A stretch of DNA of 64,000 nucleotides, taken from contig NC_063260.1 of assembly GCF_019578655.1 (NCBI RefSeq), forward strand, positions 28,606,888 to 28,670,887. The letters run 5' to 3'. Source of the stretch: Ricinus communis (taxonomy: Eukaryota; Streptophyta; Magnoliopsida; Malpighiales; Euphorbiaceae). Both the position numbers and the translations under genes were made by a program. The notes beneath the pieces are model-generated. The model saw nothing but the letters and a program-made list of their open reading frames with translations, was not told the origin of the DNA and searched no databases. This document shows positions 35,983 through 47,299 of this stretch, piece by piece (the stretch's first letter is position 1; every line of letters begins with the position of its first letter).

Positions 35983-37335
35983 CGCTCTATCTGCAGTGTA
36001 AGGATACAAGTCAGGAGCACAGAGAGAAAAATGTGCAGACATTGATTTTAACAAATAAAAGGTTAATGGTAAAATCTTGAGGTAAAACATGGAGACTCTC
36101 TGGTTGGGAACTGAATTTTATCACACGTAAATTGACATGTAGGCATCCGTTAGCCTTCCTACATACTCCACATGTAATAATTCTCAATTTTGTCGTATAT
36201 TGTTGACAGATGTACAGATGCATATACAAATATAAATCCATGAAGAGATAATGCCTATCTGAATAAGGGAGATTACAAACACTGGGGAAATGTTACCTTA
36301 TCTGGTGACGAGGACGGATGTTGGGTGGTCGATCTTGGACAATGGTCCAACTTGTCAGACTGTCCAGAGAACTCATGTGACTATTAGCTTCCTTTGGAAA
36401 GTAGTACTTCCACTTCATAGTCATCATCTAAATGCAAACTTCAGCTCCTTTTTCAATCTCTTTCCCCACATTGGCTATATGTATTTGGTTACTCTCATCC
36501 TGCATTATTCATTTTAACAATAGCAAAAGCAAAGGATCTACAAATTTCAGTCAAAAAAGTTGGTGTAGCTAATGTTCATCAAATCAAAGCGTGTAATGTA
36601 GTTTGCCTATCTGCCGCTTTATCATGTCGAGCATATCGGCATAACGAATGATAAATTTCGGGTGTACGGATGTGACTGATACCTTGTTCATGATCCTGAT
36701 AGGACCCATAATATTATTGAGGCAGTGGTTAAATTACTATAGCAGATAATTGAAGGCAAAACTAAAAGTTGCATGTGCATATAGAAACCAGGCATTTAGA
36801 TAATAATAGAAGAGCCTAGTTTTTAAATGCTTTAAAGCTAATCACATGATGAGAAAATCCAGCTTTGCCCCGCAGCCCGCAACAAACCATTCTGATTATC
36901 ATAGAAAACTTCTGCAACAATTTTAATACAGAAAGCAAAGCCACTACCAAAATTTTAGCCTAATAAGTAGAACAGAAGCATAGGCAAGTAAGACAAATAT
37001 ACATTTTTACCAGCCCTCTAAGCACATTTACCTGCAAAAAGACACAAAAGTACCAATGTGAGCTCATATTTGGATTGTCAGGGGGATTGGAGGGCCAAGC
37101 AATGAGTGATTGAATAATGAAAGCAAGTTACAGAGCCAGAGTCAGTTAATAATTTATCACCAGATAAAATGTTCCTAGTAAATTCCGGTTACTGGCTTCT
37201 TTGAGCACTGATTTTTACTTCCCAGCAGCGAAATCAGAGGGCATTAGTATGGAAAGAACCTCAACACGAACAGTTTCAGTTGACTATGCTTCATATACAG
37301 TTTGAAAACTTCTGGGGGAACTAAAAACTTTTAGC

Positions 37336-37409
37336 TAATAGTAAATTGAATTTGATCTTGAGCAAAGACCATTAATAGTAAATTGAATTTGATCTTGAGC
37401 AAAGACCAT
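37336..37409 (+). repeat. Perfect 37-bp tandem duplication
   Basis: The unit TAATAGTAAATTGAATTTGA... (37 bases, ending GACCAT) occurs at 37336-37372 and again, identical, at 37373-37409. Perfect identity in non-coding DNA points to a recent slippage or repair event. Confidence 0.93.
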
Positions 37410-39340
37410 CTTAAATATCATCTAATGCATGTCCATTTTTGGATTTAATAAAGTTACTTTGACTGTGAGAAATTGGATTCTACATCATTTGGTTTCAAAC
37501 CCAACTTCTGCAGAACAGTTGCCACCTTCGTTTTCTCCCTTTTGTCGTTGCACAGATTTTTAAAGAAAAAAAGGAAAAGAAGAAGAAGCTATTGTGACCT
37601 CCCAAAACCAGCTCTTAGGAAAAGTATTCACCCTGTGGATTATTGGAGCTGAAAAAAAACTCAAATTGAGACTTAAGACTTCAGGAAACTGCACAGATTA
37701 GACATAAGCAGCATTTTACCTGTAAGAATCCTTGACTTTGTAATTCAACATTATGATTGATGGAAATATAAATCCGCACTACAACTATCAAGCACAAGCC
37801 GACCGCCGATACACCTTTTCCGGTCGCCAATTACCAGAACATTGTAAAATCTCACCAAAAATCTACATAAACATCTTTCAACAAAGATTTTGCCATCACC
37901 CAAGCTCGTGCCTTAGGGTCTATTCAACAACCCAAAGTTCTCACCTAGAAAATAATTGTATTAACCTCAAAAGGCCAAAACTAAATATGCGTTAAAGATT
38001 ACAACCTTATATAGAGAATTTAAATATATAAAAGTAAATATCCTAAACAACCAATATATAATTTTACTAGGATTTGGACTTGGATTACACTTGCGGGTGG
38101 GACATGAACTGCATTACTAAGATACTGTGGTGACAGATTCAAAGGTTTATCAAAGTCATACTGACAAATCTATGTCCTGAAATACTTTTCTTGCACTCCA
38201 GTTGGATATTCAAGATTTTCAATTAATTAATTCGATAGACTAATACTATTGGTGTCTGCTGCTGAACTTGTACTAATACCAAGGTTATCAAATTTTCCGT
38301 CCTTTGGCTAGGAACTATATATACGATGATTGGGACCTTTATCGAATATTAGAAACAAAGTATACACATATTGAACTGGATTGGCAATTCTCCTCTTATC
38401 CTTGCTTAAGAAAGTTACGTGGGTAAAATATCCTGTCTTTAGTATATGTATTAATTTAGTGTCAAACCTTTGATTATTTTCTTTTTAATTGCAACACTTC
38501 AAGTTTTGTTTTAAGTTGAGATACCCATTAGGTATCCAGCCAATTTTCAATGACATGGTAACCAGAGCTCCACATGGGCGTGCCATGCAATTGCCATATC
38601 ATTATTAAGTAATTAAACTTTTCATAGTCAGATTTGGGCCCATCTTATTGTAAAATGTGTTAAAAATGGTAAACTCAAATATTTATTATTGTCATTTCTT
38701 AGTTGTTAAAGAATATTTGAAAAGTCTATAATCATATTAAAGGTCTAAGTATATAAAATGTTAAATTATTAAGTGTCATGAATATGAATAATTAAGTTTG
38801 TAAATAAAGAATTATATAGGTGCTATTGTAAATAGCTTCTAATATTAGTAATTTGGTAAAAATGTAAGAGATAGAATGATATTTTGTATGCTTTAATTAT
38901 AAAATACATATATATTTATAATATATCTCGCTCTTTTTAAAAATTTATTTTTATGCTGTGTTCATCTTTTTCTCCACTCCAACAACAGAAGTGATTCAAC
39001 AAAATCTCTAATTTTTTAATCCTAAGTCCTTTTCGTTTACAGCCACTCTCTCGTACGCTTGCTCGTTACTTTCTCTCTATCTCTCCCACTGTCCGCTTTA
39101 GATAGTGATTTAATTTCTTCTTCTTCTGTTGCAATCGTTAATGATACTAAACTAATCAATTATTCTGATCATCATTGTAGTAGCTAGCGGCTACTTCAAA
39201 TCATTCAGACCCAAATTCAACATATGAGAGAAGAAAAAAGGTTGATGCCACTTTTATCCATGAAAGTGAATGCAAGTCAACTCAAAAAGCATCCCACGTA
39301 AAGAGGCAAAAAAGAAAGAAGATAGCAGCAGAATCTGCGT

Positions 39341-39501
39341 GGATTTTACCATAAAGTGGCCCCAAATATGTGTAGGCAATGTTAGAAAATTGGGAGAGGG
39401 AGGGAGGCTGGAAAAAATGGGGTTGGGGTTAGAAAATTGGGAGAGTAACAAGATTAGGGATTTTACCATAAAGTGGCCTCAAATATGTCTAGGCAATGTT
39501 T
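39341..39501 (+). repeat. Imperfect ~117-bp tandem duplication
   Basis: A 44-base block (GGATTTTACCATAAAGTGGC onward, ending GGCAATGTT) at 39341-39384 recurs at 39458-39501 with two differences. Between them GTTAGAAAATTGGGAGAG is also repeated. The two duplicated words imply a compound tandem arrangement. Confidence 0.85.
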
Positions 39502-39654
39502 GTTTATTTCATAATGATGTGGCAAGTGCGTAACTCACACATTTGAAGCTTTGGTTGCTATGTCATTAACACATACTAAATGGATATCTGGGTCTGAAAC
39601 ATAAATTAAAATGTTATTATCAAAAAGAAAAAAATTAAAAATTTAATACTAAAT

Positions 39655-39656
<2 letters not shown>

Positions 39657-39696
<40 letters not shown>
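39657..39696. repeat. Long (AT)n microsatellite
   Basis: About twenty uninterrupted AT units, the longest simple repeat in the window and likely length-polymorphic. Confidence 0.93.
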
Positions 39697-39702
<6 letters not shown>

Positions 39703-41679
39703 ATTAGTACCAACGGAACAGTTTATTAAAATGAGTGTACCAGCTAGTGTACTTTGGCACTTGAAAACTTAAGAGGATATCCTTGGTACCTAAATAGTTT
39801 ATTAGCCATACGATAAACACCCGTTCAATCTGAGGATTATAAAGGAAAAAGGACATACTGCAAATTAAAAAGATTCTAGTTAATTCATAGCCAAGATTTA
39901 CATCCGTATAATCAAAAGCCATAACTTTCATTCATGGGTTTCGAGAAATATGGCCTGACATATTTATGGTGTCTTGTTATGGCTATGGATTTCTTGAAAG
40001 CTTGATATTCAAAGCGCAAAACTTGATGATAAATCAAAACTAAACCTTGCCCCAATATCAATTTCTTGAAAGCAAGTGAATTAGTATCTTAATCACGGTA
40101 TAAAGCCTGTTGATTGTAAGTGGAACTCTGTGAGGACTATCAAGGAACGAGAAATTATCTTCTCAACTTAAAAACCAAGACTTCTCACTACTCATAAACC
40201 ACATAAGCACCCATTAATTTATTTATTATAGTATTATGTTTCAGCAGTTAAGAAATTTCTCAGCCTCCCAGTCTCTTACCCACCTCAATTTCTGGAAAAG
40301 AAACAAGCAAAGAAAGAAAGATAAGCACAAACCCTTATAAAAGGAGTGTTACCGTCGATGTTAAGAGGTAATATTGGTTTTTAGATTTTTTTTTCCGACC
40401 AATTTAGATGACGTTTAAATGACTAGGATATAGAGATGTACTCCAGACCATGAACTTCATGCTCGATAAAATTTTACTTCATTTTGAGCAAAAAGATAAC
40501 CACAAAATATTATATATGTAAGTGAAGATCTAAGTTGATGTTTCTACAGTTTATACATGTAAACTATAGTAAGAACTTTATAGAGAACATGCACTAAAAG
40601 TCTAGAATGGTAAAGTTGAGCTAGTCCAAAACTTGCATTGCATGCATCTAATAAATTCAAACGTAAATAGAAAATAACTTTATATAGTTTTTGGTTAAAA
40701 TTTAGACAATACATGTAACTTATTTGCGAATATAAAATTTATACGTTTTAAATAAAGTGAAGTTAATTTAATATTCTATACAATTAAATTTGTGTGGAAT
40801 TAATTATAGGTACACTATACTCTAATAAAATAGGTAAAATTTTTAAATTAATTTTATATTGATAAGTCAAGACATTCTATAACATCAAAATATCTTAGTT
40901 TGATATCTACATTAGTAAGTCAAGACATTCCATATCATCAAAAAATTTCTTTCAACTTTATTAATTTTATTTTATTTTATTTTTTATGTCTTTTTAAAAA
41001 AAAAATGAAATAAATTCTTTTATAAATTTCGATCACGATGAGCATTGATTCGAAAAAAGATGAAGCCAAGCTTTGTAGCAGGGTTCAGGACATGTAGATT
41101 TTGGGACAAATTAACCTCGAAAAGTATAGTTAGGGGTCAAATTGACCCTTTACCATTTCCTAGAGTTATATACTTATATTACTAACTACATGTTAGTATA
41201 ATGTATATTATATTGTCGACTTTTTTAATAAAAAATAAAAAAAAAAGCTCAGTTTTTTAATGAATTTTTAGAAGTAAAATAAATAGGATTAAAAGAAATT
41301 GCAAAAAAAAAAAAAAAAAGAGGAATTTGCGGAGCTAAAGCTGCTAATAATCAAACAAAGGTCCTCAATCTTCTCATGAGGACCCGCTCAATAGACCCAT
41401 ATTTTACCATGGATAAAAACAATCTTCCACCTCATCTTCCTTAATTAAACAAAAACTTTATCTACTCACATATGCATTCAAGTACCTAACTTCTTATTAA
41501 CTTTTCTTCTTCTTAATATATACTAAGAAACAAATTAAAGAAAATGAAAAAAGTCTAGTGACCATTTTCACTTTGTATCTTCATTTCTTCTTCATCATTT
41601 CCCCTCATCCATGCAAACACCTAAGGCCGGAAGAAGCCCAATCTCCGGCCACCAAATTTGGCAACCCACTTTTTGTTAA

Positions 41680-42516
41680 ATGTCGCCAGATCCTCCCTTA
41701 CCTCCACAGCATACAACTCTTTCTTCTCCTCCCATAACTATAGTTCTAACTGTTATTCTTCTTGTTTTCTTCTTTATAGGGTTTTTCTCGATATACTTTT
41801 GTAGATGTTTCATGGATGGTATTGTTAGTAGTTGGCATCTCCGACGTACCCCTTCAGGAAATGCTATTAATGCAACTAATTCTCCTGCAAATAGTGGCCT
41901 AGATCCTTCACTGATACAGCTTTTTCCTACGTTTGGTTATTCGAGTGTCAGAGAGTTCCGACGAGAGCAGTATGGCTTTGAATGTGCAATTTGCTTGGGA
42001 GAGTTTAAGGATGATGATATTCTTCGCCTTTTAACAGTTTGCTATCATGTGTTTCACGAAGAATGTATTGACCTTTGGCTTACATCTCAAAAAACATGTC
42101 CAGTTTGTCGGAGTGATCTTGACTTGCCCAGAGAAACATTGGAAAAGAATCCACTGCTTAACCCTAACAATGATACGAATGGTACTAGTCAAAGTATTGG
42201 GTCCTTAGAACATGCTATATGTATTAACGTTAGAGAAGATGATAATGAGATAGAAAGTAGAGGAGGAAATAGTGAAGGAACTACTCGTCATCATGGAGAA
42301 AAGCAAAATCAAGGCCATGAAAATATTGAAAGGTTTTCGAGGTCGCACTCAACAGGACACTCCATAGTTGTGACTAGAGAAGAGAATGATAGATATACTT
42401 TGAGATTACTTGAGCATGTGAAGGTGAAATTTACACGAGGACATAATACAGCACAAAGTTGCATTACATTCGGGGAATTCTCAAGCCCCCAAACGATGGC
42501 TCTAGAGAGGAAGTAG
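41680..42516 (+). CDS. RING-H2 finger protein of the ATL family, 278 aa
   Basis: Intronless. The short N-tail (MSPDPPLPPQ) leads into one membrane span at about residues 18-40 (PITIVLTVILLVFFFIGFFS), then a GLD motif at 73-75 (GLDPSLIQLFPTF). The RING-H2 finger has C102, C105, C121, H123, H126, C129, C140 and C143 with canonical ATL spacing, conserved W133 and P141. It is thus expected to be a membrane-anchored RING E3 ubiquitin ligase. The C-terminal 130 residues are polar and Asn/Glu-rich with no domain. It is about 100 residues shorter than the other ATL gene 13 kb to the left and lacks its Cys/Pro-rich N-terminus, so it belongs to another ATL branch, perhaps ATL29/30-like (from memory). 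A pyrimidine-rich leader precedes the ATG. Confidence 0.9.
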   Translation: MSPDPPLPPQHTTLSSPPITIVLTVILLVFFFIGFFSIYFCRCFMDGIVSSWHLRRTPSGNAINATNSPANSGLDPSLIQLFPTFGYSSVREFRREQYGFECAICLGEFKDDDILRLLTVCYHVFHEECIDLWLTSQKTCPVCRSDLDLPRETLEKNPLLNPNNDTNGTSQSIGSLEHAICINVREDDNEIESRGGNSEGTTRHHGEKQNQGHENIERFSRSHSTGHSIVVTREENDRYTLRLLEHVKVKFTRGHNTAQSCITFGEFSSPQTMALERK

Positions 42517-43529
42517 GGTGCTCCAATGGAGACATCAACAAAGTATTTTTTTTTTTCTTTTGTTCCTTTTCTACTGTATTTTTTTAATGCATCTTTTATT
42601 GATTATATTTGGAGAATTATAGACGTCAAAAAGTCACAGAAGATTTGTATAGGTTATGGGTTTATGCTGTCTTCTTCTTCTTTGTTTTAATTAATTTGTA
42701 GGTGTGCTTTAACATGTATATAAACTTATATTGCTTTGTATTAAAATTCTCTATATTCGACTTGTTCACCAATATGTATGGGAGCTTTTCTTATCAAATT
42801 TCATTTAACTAGAGTCTATTCGGGATAAATTGTATACATAGTTATTAAATTTTATATTTAATCTTATTTTGGTTATAAATTTTTAATTTTTTTTTATTGA
42901 TCAATTTTAATTTTAAAATTAAATTAATTATTCGCCAATGGGGAATTAACACACCGCATTTCTGTTTTTTTTTTTAATTATTTTTTCATTGACTATTTTC
43001 TATGTCCAGTATTTCAACACGCTTGTAAATACACATTCTCCTTACCAGGTTAAATGTATATATGATGTGTCAAAATTATAATTTAGCATACAGTTAATTA
43101 ATCAGAGTAAAGAATGCATTGGGCATGTACTTGATGATTCGGTAATGCTCATACTATCTAGATTATAATTATTTGCACCTTTTGTTTAGCCAACAGGCTA
43201 AACACACACTTTACTTAGTATTTTTTTAAACTTCTTTATCATAAATAGAGAAAGAATAACTCAATATTACTTACCTTGATATATATTTTTATTTTAAGGT
43301 TAAATCACCAATTTTCTAATATTTTAAATGCATATAAATGGGTTGGTATACAAATCTGCTCACTTCTGGAAAAGAAAAGTGGGATTGACTTTTGCTTGAA
43401 CCAAATGCATCAACTTGTATTTTTCATACATTTTAACATTTTCTTGAAATTGTAACTTGATGTGTTTAATTACTTAATTTGTTTAGTTAGAAGCATCTGA
43501 AAAAATACAAAAATATAAAAAATAAAATG
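42517..43529. other. 3' flank of the ATL gene and AT-rich DNA
   Basis: Probable 3'UTR up to about 42760, then AT-rich DNA without genes up to the first base of pararetroviral sequence. Confidence 0.6.
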
Positions 43530-43848
43530 GGATTTCAGATCTTTTGTTCTCTGTTTTTTCCAAGGGAGGGAAATCCTCTGGTTGTAACATGAAACATTCT
43601 TGAACCAAGGGTTGTACCGCTGATACAGTTGACAGAGATGAAGTAGGTCCAAAAGTTCGTGGCGTTGTTATACCTGGCCCAACGTTTTGTACCTCCTGTA
43701 CTAAACTGGACGGGTACCGGATTTCCAGCCTATAAACCTTTGGATCTGACTGAATCTCCGTTCTGCAAGCTGCAGAAGGGGGTTTGCCATATTCAATGTT
43801 GAGTTGTGCCATAATTTTCTTGAACTCATCATAAGAAACGTCAATGAC
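43530..43848 (-). repeat. Second copy of a pararetrovirus coding segment
   Basis: 319 bases collinear and nearly identical to 48987-49305. Differences seen include 43659 G versus 49116 A, 43721 A versus 49178 G, and a shifted T run in the start-codon-proximal part. On the minus strand the copy is open from 43812 to beyond the end of the duplication, whereas the main copy has a stop. Confidence 0.93.
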
Positions 43849-43852
43849 TATT

Positions 43853-43939
43853 AAAGCATGGACAGATCCTCAAGTTAAGACACAAGCGGCCTCTTGCCAT
43901 AGGGGTCTTTCTACTCTTTTGGATCTTTAAATTAGCTGA
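43853..43939. repeat. Pararetrovirus terminal redundancy, left copy
   Basis: 87 bases identical to 50673-50759 (AAAGCATGGACAGATCCTCA to AAATTAGCTGA). In virus sense it is leader sequence downstream of the TATA box. Its presence at both ends shows that the insert came from a circular or terminally redundant genome. Confidence 0.94.
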
Positions 43940-44100
43940 GTTAGCTCTTTTGGATTACACCAGAAACAGATCGTAGCAACTATTAGAACATTGCCATTGG
44001 ATCAAGAGAAGAGAAAGGAGAAAGTTACAAAGCCATAAGAGAGTATAGAAGAGAGGGAAGTTTTCTTAGAGAAACTTGCTTGAATTTTATTACCAAAGAC

Positions 44101-44290
44101 TTCTCCTTATATAGAGTGGAGAGTCGTTAGAAACATACAAAAGTTAGTGGATATCCCACTAATACTATCAAACAAAAGTTAGTGGATATTCCACTAAGAC
44201 TAAAAATACACCACAACTATAGCGTGGATTTCCCACTAATACTAACAAACAAAAGTTAGTGGATATTTCACTAAGGCTAATAATACACCA
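44101..44290 (-). promoter_or_regulatory. Pararetrovirus pregenomic promoter with repeated upstream motif
   Basis: On the minus strand a TATATAAG box (44113-44106, within CTCTATATAAGGAG) resembles the caulimovirus pregenomic promoter TATA element. Upstream of it in virus sense are four copies of a near-palindrome of the form AGTGGATATCCCACT, at about 44145-44160, 44180-44195, 44223-44238 and 44258-44272, two of them within a longer ~80-base direct repeat that also holds CACCAC(A/G)ACTATAGC. They may be enhancer elements. Activity is inference. Confidence 0.62.
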
Positions 44291-44339
44291 CGACTATAGC
44301 GACCTATGGCGGCCCACCACTATCAATAATACACTCCAC

Positions 44340-45641
44340 TTACTGAGTGGATAATAATTCATAATAAAGACAAACACAATAATATAGAAGAGTGGTAAGC
44401 CGGTTGCATGTGATCGGGAAGACGTCATCATATGAGTCATCATCCATTGGCTGGGAGTCTTGCATGAGAGCTTCTTGCTGTGCTCTGGTTAAGGTAGGGT
44501 CATCCAGTGGAGTTGGAAGATCAGGAGAACAGAAATGTTCAATATATTGTCCAGTTGATTGATGTCCATTGAAAGTGCAGACTAATGGTGTAGAGACATT
44601 AGCTGTCCTTAATTCATTCCTGTATTGCAGGGCCCGCTTTAGTTCTTCTGTGATTGCTGGAGGAGCAAGATGTAAAGGTCTATCAAGTGTTCTCCAATAG
44701 TGACAGATATTTTGAGTTGCATATGTGTCTTCTGATAGTCGGAGATAAGGCCTGTGCAATATGAAAATGGCATGGTATTTTGAAGCTCTGGAATTGTTGT
44801 CTGAGAATAACTGGTTCTCATGAATAAGTTTAAGGAGATCTCCTGTCCAATGATATGGAGTTTTAAACCAGGTAAGGAATCTCCATGGATATGACCCCGA
44901 GTTTGCTTCATTGTTGAAGAAGTGTAAGAGATTCATAATGGGCACTTCTATAGCATGATGACAGATTGTAGATAGGCACCATAGAAACCATAACTCACTT
45001 TCATGTTTTGGATGTTCAGGGGATAAGTGGTAAATCAAACACCAAGGGTAGTCTGGAAAGAAGAAGTTGGGTTGTATTGGGAGTGAGAAGATTTGTTGAA
45101 AAGTTGCCAAATAATGGAACATCATGTTCCGGGCAAAGTCTGTGACTTGTTTGGTTGTAAGGTTGTTGGGAAGATCTGGTGGTGAAGGATGTTGCAGGTT
45201 GGATATGGAAGATGGAGAAGCCATAAAGATTATGGGAAGATTTATTGTAGAGGTGAGAAGAACTATAGGCTGATTCTGAGGCTTGGAAAGTCTGGATAAG
45301 AAATCCGGGATTAGGTTTCTTATCCTTTTTATATGCTCAACCTTAAAGTCATACCTGCTGAACCATGACTTTAATCGCAATAGTTGGGGCTCAGGCAAGG
45401 TCTTCTGGTTGGATTCAAGAATCTTTGGGAAGGAAGAGTTGTCCATCCGAACCGGAAGTCTTTGTCCAATCGGGAAGAATTCAAACTTTTTTATCCCGTA
45501 CTTGACCGCCAAAATTTCCTTGTAGGTCGTGTGATAATATTTTTCTGAAGAGAAAAACTGACCCGATGCATATCCACACAATTGTTCCTTGTCGTGGAGC
45601 TTTTCTGGGAGGATGGCCCCCCATGCATAGTCAGGATGCAT
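44340..45641 (-). pseudogene. Pararetroviral RNase H with C-terminal extension
   Basis: A long open stretch on the minus strand beginning in the RNase H domain. The first ~115 codons match the caulimovirid RNase H pattern (YAWGAIL, then the TYKEILAVKYGIKKFEFF region, and DFLSRL at the end). The remaining ~310 codons are a Trp/His-rich extension without a domain I can name, running in frame to a stop at 44340. It may correspond to the extra product some florendovirus-like genomes encode after the polyprotein. The start is a frame break, not a true initiation site: the preceding frame ends at 45631 within the first RNase H motif (TDAS), a one-base shift. Confidence 0.8.
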
Positions 45642-46517
45642 CTGTTTGGAGAATAAGTTCTCCCGACGGGATTGTAAGAGGTGGCGGATTGTGAGCCTCT
45701 TTTAATTTTGACAAATTTGTTGTTTGTTCCGCTCCCCATGGAAGAGGATTCTTCTTGAGCATCTTTGAGAGGTGGCACATGTAACTAGACAGGTGTGGAA
45801 TGGCCTCTCGAACATAATTCAGGATTCCAAGGCTGTTGAATTTGTTTCTTTGATAAATTCTCTTAGGAAAATTATCAAGTTCCTTTGTCGGGGTGGGGAC
45901 CATATGTGTCGGCCATTCTTGAAATGCATTCAGAAATTCAATTTCTCGTTGGCCAATAAAGCTCTTCTTTTCGGACGACATAATGCCATATTTTTGGATG
46001 ATGGCGAGGCGGTATGTGATTGGTGATGGTCCTCTAGCATTTCCGAGAATAGAAGGATGTCGTCGATGTAGATCAAAGAAGAGTAAAGGATAGGCCCAAA
46101 AAGCTCAATCATTGTCTTCTGGAATTGAGATGGGGCCGTCTTGAGCCCAAAAGGCATAACAGTCCACTGGTATTGGGCATTAGGGATACAAAATGCAGTT
46201 TTGTATCTCTCTGTGGGCTGGATACCGAGTTGCCAAAAGCTCACTTTTAGGTCAAATTTGGAATAGTACTGGGCCTTTTGGATATGGACCTTGAGATTTG
46301 AGATTCGAGGGAGAGGGAATTTGTTGTCTTGAAGGAAATGGTTTAAGGGTTTGTAGTCTATGACAAGCCTCTTCTTTCCTCGGATTCTTTCAGACCTTTT
46401 TTCCACATAAAAGGCTTGGCAAGCCCATTGTGAAGTAGTGGGCTCAATTAGACCTTGTTGTAACAGTGTCAGGCATTCTGATCGGGCAAGGGCTAGGTCT
46501 GTGGGAGACATTCCCAT
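45631..46517 (-). pseudogene. Pararetroviral reverse transcriptase, frameshifted
   Basis: The 46517-45930 frame carries RT motifs in order: LVIDYKPLN (residues 51-59), KFDL (87-90), MPFGLKTAPSQFQ (121-133) and the catalytic YIDD (150-153) followed by ILLFSE. The frame then shifts near 46000-46020, and the connection region continues in the 45981-45631 frame down to the start of RNase H. RT-RNase H is therefore divided over three frames and cannot give a full enzyme as it stands. It overlaps the protease frame by 25 bases in another phase, so the PR-RT link is also broken. Confidence 0.88.
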
Positions 46518-47281
46518 GTGTGTGGCTTTAGTAGGGTTAATGTCTTCATTAAGTTTGAAGGGGAGGCTGATATAGAATTGTGGATTTTTCCACAGAGGAA
46601 GAGGATGTTGGAAATGTGAATGAGATTCAGGCGAAGGAATTTTTCCCGTGTATGGAAGGAATGGAGGAATAGTATCCGATTCTGAAAATGATTTGAAGTT
46701 TCGATGTATGGGTAAAGCTGTCTCTTGAACTTTATACCGGTTGGAAGGATTTGGAGCTTTTGAGCTTGGTGATAAACATCAAATCCTATCAGGATATCCT
46801 TGTTTGAAAGATCTGAACCAATGATGTGCGTCCATACAATGCAATCGGGGAAAGAACCGAATTCGATCTTCCCATCTTTGTGATCGGAGTGGTTTTGAAG
46901 GTTTGACCATTGGCATACGAAGAGCTGATCATGGGGCTTCCAATACTCTGATGGGAGAACCATTGGGTTCATCATGCTTCTTTGTGCTCCCGTGTCAAAG
47001 AAAGCTATTACTGGTACAAGCTTGGAGTATTTTGAAGATAGTATCTGTATAGGGATATATGGAACTGGATGAGGTTTTGTAGTAAATTGAAAAGTTTTAG
47101 GAGGTGGAGAAGAAACAAAGAAAGAAGATAATAGGGTTGGAGAGAGACGATATTGTATTACATCTTCCAGAATATTCTCCTGACTTTCTTCATGCAGACC
47201 AATCATCAAGATTGGTATTTCACTATCATCTGAGTCTGAAGAAGATTCTTGTGAGGACTCTGTGGAGTCTGAGAATTCCAT
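46493..47281 (-). pseudogene. Pararetroviral aspartic protease region
   Basis: Open from 47281 to 46493. An acidic Ser-rich lead (residues 1-20) is followed by the protease active site FFDTGAQRS, with DTG at residues 96-98, and a downstream beta-strand region with DILIGFDVY. In related viruses this region is excised from a polyprotein and matures the coat protein. The frame stops at the RT boundary, where RT begins in another phase. DTG is intact. Confidence 0.82.
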
Positions 47282-47299
47282 TTCTAACCCAAATAAGCT

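Larger units (their letters stand above)
34508..41679. other. Long intergenic stretch, no gene recognised
   Basis: The first ~400 bases are the bHLH promoter and leader (CT tract at 34785-34808). Beyond that there are scattered short frames without family features. Recognisable structure is limited to a TA tract (35961-35982), a perfect 37-bp tandem duplication (37336-37409), an imperfect ~117-bp tandem duplication (39341-39501) and a long AT tract (39657-39696). The part at about 35900-37900 is less AT-rich and could belong to a non-coding transcript, but nothing proves it. About 41090-41150 contains a phrase (GGGGTCAAATTGACCCTTTA) typical of eroded DNA-transposon ends. Confidence 0.55.
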
